Shown: in pieces, positions 5,794 to 10,415 of the stretch
How positions within the stretch are numbered: position 1 is the stretch's first letter
Layout: every line of letters starts with the position of its first letter
Assembly (NCBI GenBank): GCA_029262095.1
Contig: JAJDAB010000455.1
Coordinates: 1-10,415 of the forward strand
Source: Candidatus Hydrogenedentota bacterium
GTDB lineage: Bacteria > Hydrogenedentota > Hydrogenedentia > Hydrogenedentales > SLHB01
DNA length: 10,415 nt
Direction of reading: 5' to 3'
Translations under genes and position numbers: made by a program
The notes under the pieces: generated by a model
Seen by the model: only the letters and a program-made list of their open reading frames with translations
Told to the model about the DNA's origin: nothing
Databases searched by the model: none

Positions 5794-7401
5794 TTAGTCC
5801 GTCCCAATCGTTGCCGTGGCCTGCGGCCGCGATCCCTTAAAGTCCCGGAACGGTAGAAATCCAGCTGCATTGCCTGCTTCGTCCAATGCAAATTTTCCGG
5901 TGATGTTGCCTTCATCATCTACTGAGCCGCTCACTTTAAACGTACCGCCCAGCCGACCAAGCTGAATTTTGATCGCGAACGAATAGTCGTTACCCGACCA
6001 TTGCAAATCGCTCGTGGTCAGATTCAGAAGCTGTCTTTGGAACGGTATGTACCAGGTGCCATCGCCCTCGCGCGGCAATTGCAGACACGTTGGAACTTCC
6101 ATTGCGCCAATGTTGAATTTCACGTCGTACACCGATTCGCCGGGCAATGATCGCAGCAGTGATTGCACACGCGTTTCATCGCTGACCGGTTTCGGGGAAA
6201 CGCCCTCGTCCGCGATAAACTCGAACATGCCGAACATCATTTCATCCGCCGATTGCACACCGAAGCCAACCGCGCGTGTCGGGTCGGGATTGGCTGGGTT
6301 GTCCGCCGAATTGTCGTAGTGCGCGAGGATGTCCACCCGGGTACCCGCCGGTACAAACAGCGGCTCTTCGGGGTAATAAAAGAGTTGCCAATCAAAGCTG
6401 TATTCCGGCACATCAAGGAGAATCTCGCTCCTGCCATCCGGATACGCCGCAGACAATTGCATCGACTTACCCCGCAAGTGCATGTGCGGAAAGTACGAAA
6501 CGATGCGTATATCCTGATCCACGATATGGCTCGCTCGTACAGGGTGATTCGGTGCGCCCGCAGGTACCTCAAACGTCATCGTGCCAGCCAGTGCCGCGTT
6601 GATTTCTTTGGTCATATCACCTTCGCCGAAATAGAGCCCGATGCGACTCTTATCAATGGCCGGTTCACCGTTGGGGTGGTAGTGCATGTTGGTGGTGATG
6701 CGTTGGCCGGGGTACACCCAACGGCCCATGCCTTCTGGAAATTGTGTAGCCGGTGTGCCGACCGCCCACACCGCGAGTACGTCAAAAAATCCGCTCTGCC
6801 CCATACCGCCGCCACTCGTGAATAACACGATATGATGAGCGACTTCCCGGTTGCCGGGCCGAACTTCAACCGCGCGCACCCAACGTTTCTTGGGTATATC
6901 GATGGTCAATTCCAAATCTGGAAAATAGTCATCGCCATCCGCGGGAACATTCACCACCGGCAAGTCCACGATGAAATCCGGTTCCCCCAATTGCCAGCCT
7001 TCGGTAAAATCGGGCAATCGAGGCATGTCCTCCGGGTTACCGCGCTTCGCGCCCTGATCGACCCATGCGACGATGGTCGAGATTTCGCCTTCGGTCAGAG
7101 ACGCATCATTGACGAAGCGGCCATGCTCCGGATTCGCGAACCAAGGCGGCATCGCACGCGTCGCCACTTTTTCTTTGATCGACTTCGCCCAGGGCCGCGC
7201 TTCTTCGTAGGTACTCAGCGACATCGGCGCAACTTCACCCGGACGATGACACGAAAGGCAATTCTCGAACACGATCGGCGCGACGTCGGAAGTGAAAGTG
7301 ACGGCGTTATCCGTGGACTGTGCGGGAACCGCACCTACCGCGTAAGTCAGCGTTAGTGCGTACACAAACGCACCAGTCTTAATCACCGTTTGGACCCGCA
7401 T
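5794..7401 (-). CDS. Exported mono-haem c-type cytochrome / PHM-like copper protein with extra C-terminal module
   Basis: 535 residues from the ATG at 7401-7399, chosen because AGGAGG (plus-strand 7408-7413) lies 6 nt upstream; the frame is open to a TTG at 7440 but that start has no support. The signal peptide ends near AVPA-QS. Haem site CLSCH is at 48-52, with Met60 (APMSL) and Met84 (AMPPW) as candidate axial ligands. Copper motifs are complete: His189-His190 (VAHHIV), His240 (NMHYH), His306 and His308 (FPHMHLRG), Met388 (SADEM). It is a paralogue of the gene at 1999-3270, sharing RPWAK, GAKRGNP and LLDVPxYxFxWQ. Unlike that gene it continues for about 130 residues past the copper domain. 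Part of this tail (about 438-526) resembles one unit of the neighbouring repeat protein (TSDL, then GGTFKVSGSVDDEGNITGKF). Substrate unknown; the fold call is firm, catalysis is inferred. Confidence 0.87.
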   Translation of the reverse strand: MRVQTVIKTGAFVYALTLTYAVGAVPAQSTDNAVTFTSDVAPIVFENCLSCHRPGEVAPMSLSTYEEARPWAKSIKEKVATRAMPPWFANPEHGRFVNDASLTEGEISTIVAWVDQGAKRGNPEDMPRLPDFTEGWQLGEPDFIVDLPVVNVPADGDDYFPDLELTIDIPKKRWVRAVEVRPGNREVAHHIVLFTSGGGMGQSGFFDVLAVWAVGTPATQFPEGMGRWVYPGQRITTNMHYHPNGEPAIDKSRIGLYFGEGDMTKEINAALAGTMTFEVPAGAPNHPVRASHIVDQDIRIVSYFPHMHLRGKSMQLSAAYPDGRSEILLDVPEYSFDWQLFYYPEEPLFVPAGTRVDILAHYDNSADNPANPDPTRAVGFGVQSADEMMFGMFEFIADEGVSPKPVSDETRVQSLLRSLPGESVYDVKFNIGAMEVPTCLQLPREGDGTWYIPFQRQLLNLTTSDLQWSGNDYSFAIKIQLGRLGGTFKVSGSVDDEGNITGKFALDEAGNAAGFLPFRDFKGSRPQATATIGTD

Positions 7402-7650
7402 GGGATGCCTCCTGTCGCGTTGCGACGCCAACTTCACCAATGTACTACCGCATGATGTCAGACTTCATGCGACGGGACAACGAACATTGTCTCTGTCCGA
7501 AAATGACGCCATCGGCGCAACCCGATCAATACATCCGGCATCTTGTGGCTAAATCAGTCCATTTGTTCGACAAATATCCAGCTTTCAGTTAAGTTAATCG
7601 CTCGCTTGAGCGTTGTTCTCGGGCTGTACCGTTGCGGAGGAAGTCGACCA
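7402..7650. promoter_or_regulatory. Divergent intergenic region with three short palindromes
   Basis: These 249 bp separate the divergent copper/cytochrome gene and the amidohydrolase. Inverted repeats visible: CGCATGA (7449-7455) with TCATGCG (7465-7471); ATTTGT (7561-7566) with ACAAAT (7570-7575), together a near-perfect 15-bp palindrome; and CGCTC (7599-7603) with GAGCG (7608-7612). The first two are operator-sized. No convincing -35/-10 pair could be placed on either strand. Confidence 0.35.
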
Positions 7651-10415
7651 ATGCGTCATATCGTCTCGAGATTGACCCTACTCATAGCAGCTTCGTTCCA
7701 GTTGGGCACGGCGAACGCCGTGGAATTCGACCCGCCAGTCGCGATTACTGGGGCTACCGTGGTAACCCGGCCGGGTAGCCAGATCGAAAACGCAACCGTC
7801 GTCATGGAATCCGGCCGCATCACCGCGGTGGGTAGCGGAATTGCGATTCCAAAGGGTGCCGAACAAATCGACGGATCCAGCCTGTTTGTCTATGCCGGAT
7901 TCATGGACGCAGCCAGTCACGTCGGCATGCCTGAAGATCGGCCCTCGGACGATCAACTCGCGCGCGTGAAGGACGACGAAATCGATCCGAAACAAATGCC
8001 GAGGGCTGGTATGTGGCTGGCCAATCGCAACGGCATCTGGCCTCACTTGACGCTCGATGATCGCTACAAGGCGGACGACGATAAGCTAAACACCTACCGT
8101 CAAGCGGGATTCACTGCAGCATTGGTAGTTCCGCATCCCGCGATTCTCGCCGGGTGGGGGAGTGTGATGCAATTGTCCGGTGACGCATTGCGACACTCCG
8201 TGCTAAAAGCAGAAGTCGTCCAGCTCGCTTCTTTCTTTTCACCACGCGGATCCGGTACCGCGCCATTTGTGCGGCGCGGGTATCCAGTATCCGCTATGGG
8301 TGCCGTCGCGCTAATGAGGCAGACGGAATACGATTTGGATTGGTATAGCGCACTGCAGCGCCATGCAGAACGAAGTGCGACACGCGCGTTGCACGATCCA
8401 GTCCTAGAAGCCGCCAAACGTATCTTCAACAACGGGCAACACGTATTGTTCTCGGCAAATACGCCGAGTCAGATTCATCATGCGTTGGACCTCGGTAACG
8501 AATTCGATTGGCGCGTCATTATCCTGGGCGGTGCCGAGGCTTGGCGCGTCAAGGACCGTTTGAAATCCGAAGGCGCGTCGGTAATAGCAACACTCGACTG
8601 GCCGGAAAAACCAAGACTCGCACCCAAAGCCAACAAGAAAAAAGATGACGCGGAACCGGGCCTACTAACGACTGTCACATGGACCGCGGAATGGGAAGAC
8701 GATTTCTACGAGCCTTTAGCTTTGCGCCGCGAACGCATTCGCCAATGGGAGGAACAGGTCAATAACATTGCGGTGCTCGCCAGCGCCGGTGTGCCAATCG
8801 GCATTACCGGGCGGGATGTTAAAGGGCCGGGTAAAATTCTGGGCAAACTGAATGCCGCACTGGAGCTCGAACTAACCGAAGACCAGGCCTTGGCCGCACT
8901 CACCACCTCGCCAGCAAGAATCCTGGGGGTGAATCGTACCCTGGGAACCATCACCCCTGGGAAAGTCGCCAATCTAACCCTACTCACCAAGCCGCTCGGC
9001 GACAAGGATGCCAAAGTTCGCCACGTCTTTATCGATGGCGAACGTTTCACGATGGAGGTGAAGAGCGGCAAGAAATCGAAGGACGATGACGATTCAGAAG
9101 AGTCCGACGAAGACTCTGACGAAAGCGATTCAGAATCTGACGAGTCATCCAAAGAAGACGAAGAGCCAGAGGATATACATCCCTGGGCCATCGAATCGGA
9201 TGCGGATCGCAAACCTTCACGCTTGGGCGGCGGTTCGATTCTCCTAACGAACGCGACCGTGATCACCATCACGGGTGACACACTTGAAGACGCGGACGTA
9301 CTGATTCAAAAAGGAAAGATTCGAAAAATCGGCAAGGATCTGACCGAGGGCAGCGGTATTACCACCATCGATCTCTCCGGCTACTGGGTCATGCCGGGCA
9401 TTATTGATCCGCATTCGCATATGGCGATTTCAGGCGGCATTAATGAAGCCAGCGATTCGGTCACGGTTGAAGTACGCATCACCGACGAAGTCGATCACAC
9501 CCAACTGGCGCTACATCGCGCGCTCGCCGGCGGCATCACGACGATTCACGCGATGCACGGTTCAGCGAATACCATGGGTGGCCAAAACGCGATTCTGAAG
9601 CTCAAGTATTTAACATCGCCCGCCGAGATGTTGGATACGGACGGTCCGCGAATTGTGAAGTTTGCGTTGGGCGAAAACGTCACGCAGGCCAATTTCAGCG
9701 CGCGCGGCAATCGATATCCGATCACCCGCATGGGCGTCGAGTCTGTGTTGCGTCAAGCCTTCAATGAAGCGCTTGAATATGCCGAGGCACGCAAGAACAA
9801 CGGCGGCGAACCCGTACGCCGCGACATTCGGCTCGACGCGCTGAACGACATCTTGAACGGCGACATCTGGATTCATTCTCATTGCTACCGCGCGGACGAG
9901 ATTTTGCGGCTGCTCGCAGTAGCGGAAGACTTTGGTGTGCGTGTCGCCACGCTGCAACACGTGCTTGAAGGCTATCGCATCGTCCCCGAGATGCGCCGTC
10001 ACGGCGCTTCAGGATCTACATTTTCCGATTGGTGGGCCTACAAACTCGAAGCCTACAACGCGATTCCGCACAACGCCGCCATGATGTCGCGCGGCGGAAT
10101 CGTGGCCAGTCTCAATTCAGACTCGGCGGACGTCGTGCGTTACATGAATCTCGAAGCGGGCAAGACCATGCGGTTCGGCGGCCTCACTGCGGATGAAGCG
10201 CTCAAACTCATTACGATTAACCCAGCCATACAACTCGGGCGTGAAGATCGCATCGGTAGCATCGAAGTGGGCAAGGACGGCGACATCGCGGTGTTCAGCC
10301 GTCACCCGCTCGACACATTTGCGCACTGCGTGCTCACTGTGATTGATGGCGAAGTGTATTTTCAGCATCCCGATTTCGAGGTCGGCACGCCTGGACCCGG
10401 CAGCGATTGGACCCC
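7651..10415 (+). CDS. Exported two-module amidohydrolase, 3' end outside window
   Basis: 921 codons without a stop to the window edge. ATG at 7651 has GGAGG at 7636-7640, and a signal peptide follows, with cleavage likely after TANA (residue 23). The protein is two related amidohydrolase-superfamily (imidazolonepropionase-like) modules in tandem. The C-terminal module (about 527-921) looks active: IIDPHSH gives His588 and His590, Glu675 (LGEN) is a candidate bridging acid, IHSH gives His742/His744, LQH gives His770, and SLNSD gives Asp824. The N-terminal module (about 28-470) aligns with it but has Ala88 for the first His (only His90 kept), Phe267 and Ala269 for the IHSH pair, and Gly294 for His770. 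It is therefore probably a structural pseudo-enzyme. Residues 478-508 at the junction are almost all Asp, Glu and Ser. The reaction is likely hydrolysis of an amide or cyclic amide in the periplasm; the substrate is unknown. Transcribed away from the copper/cytochrome gene. Confidence 0.88.
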   Translation, partial: MRHIVSRLTLLIAASFQLGTANAVEFDPPVAITGATVVTRPGSQIENATVVMESGRITAVGSGIAIPKGAEQIDGSSLFVYAGFMDAASHVGMPEDRPSDDQLARVKDDEIDPKQMPRAGMWLANRNGIWPHLTLDDRYKADDDKLNTYRQAGFTAALVVPHPAILAGWGSVMQLSGDALRHSVLKAEVVQLASFFSPRGSGTAPFVRRGYPVSAMGAVALMRQTEYDLDWYSALQRHAERSATRALHDPVLEAAKRIFNNGQHVLFSANTPSQIHHALDLGNEFDWRVIILGGAEAWRVKDRLKSEGASVIATLDWPEKPRLAPKANKKKDDAEPGLLTTVTWTAEWEDDFYEPLALRRERIRQWEEQVNNIAVLASAGVPIGITGRDVKGPGKILGKLNAALELELTEDQALAALTTSPARILGVNRTLGTITPGKVANLTLLTKPLGDKDAKVRHVFIDGERFTMEVKSGKKSKDDDDSEESDEDSDESDSESDESSKEDEEPEDIHPWAIESDADRKPSRLGGGSILLTNATVITITGDTLEDADVLIQKGKIRKIGKDLTEGSGITTIDLSGYWVMPGIIDPHSHMAISGGINEASDSVTVEVRITDEVDHTQLALHRALAGGITTIHAMHGSANTMGGQNAILKLKYLTSPAEMLDTDGPRIVKFALGENVTQANFSARGNRYPITRMGVESVLRQAFNEALEYAEARKNNGGEPVRRDIRLDALNDILNGDIWIHSHCYRADEILRLLAVAEDFGVRVATLQHVLEGYRIVPEMRRHGASGSTFSDWWAYKLEAYNAIPHNAAMMSRGGIVASLNSDSADVVRYMNLEAGKTMRFGGLTADEALKLITINPAIQLGREDRIGSIEVGKDGDIAVFSRHPLDTFAHCVLTVIDGEVYFQHPDFEVGTPGPGSDWT

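Noticed and set aside
6163..7356. Plus-strand frames of 220 and 174 codons
   Set aside because: Both are antisense to the minus-strand copper/cytochrome gene, whose haem and copper motifs are unmistakable. They are Arg/His-rich shadows without a ribosome site.
8706..9281. Minus-strand frame of 191 codons with a poly-Ser region
   Set aside because: It is the antisense of the acidic tract (GA-rich codons read backwards as Ser) inside the amidohydrolase, which has clear homology on the plus strand.

Overview
The window is bacterial chromosomal DNA of moderately high GC. Genes are dense, Shine-Dalgarno sites are good and intrinsic terminators are clear. Its most distinctive content is exported c-type cytochrome/copper monooxygenase-like proteins and a large exported amidohydrolase. 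Such genes are common in environmental Gammaproteobacteria, Acidobacteriota, Planctomycetota and similar groups. The sequence alone does not fix the phylum, and I see no rRNA, tRNA, CRISPR, phage or transposase signal.

Layout: (1) 1-107, minus strand: the first 35 codons of an exported protein that leaves the window. (2) 252-605, plus: a small DUF4260-type membrane protein. (3) 683-1075, minus: a PhnB-like VOC protein, convergent with gene 2. (4) 1401-1811, plus: a small exported protein, possibly OB-fold-like, followed by a perfect 14-bp hairpin. (5) 1999-3270, plus: an exported protein with one CXXCH haem site and all the copper-ligand motifs of a PHM-type monooxygenase, closed by a strong terminator. 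(6) 3610-5667, plus: an exported protein of four tandem beta-rich modules with a DUF2911-like C-terminus, preceded by a long intergenic region that can form a structured leader. (7) 5794-7401, minus: a paralogue of gene 5 with an extra C-terminal module; a hairpin terminator at 5695-5734 separates it from gene 6. (8) 7651 to the window end, plus: an exported two-module amidohydrolase in which the N-terminal module has lost nearly all metal ligands and a Ser/Asp/Glu tract lies at the junction.

Six of the eight genes (1 and 4 to 8) begin with a recognisable signal peptide, so most of the window serves the cell envelope. Genes 5 and 7 would act in the periplasm on an unknown substrate, with one haem for electron transfer and two copper sites. 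The C-terminal extension of gene 7 resembles the repeat unit of gene 6. One speculative reading is that the same beta module works in cis in one paralogue and is supplied by a separate protein next to the other. Genes have their own terminators or face different directions, so this looks like a neighbourhood of single-gene units and not one operon.
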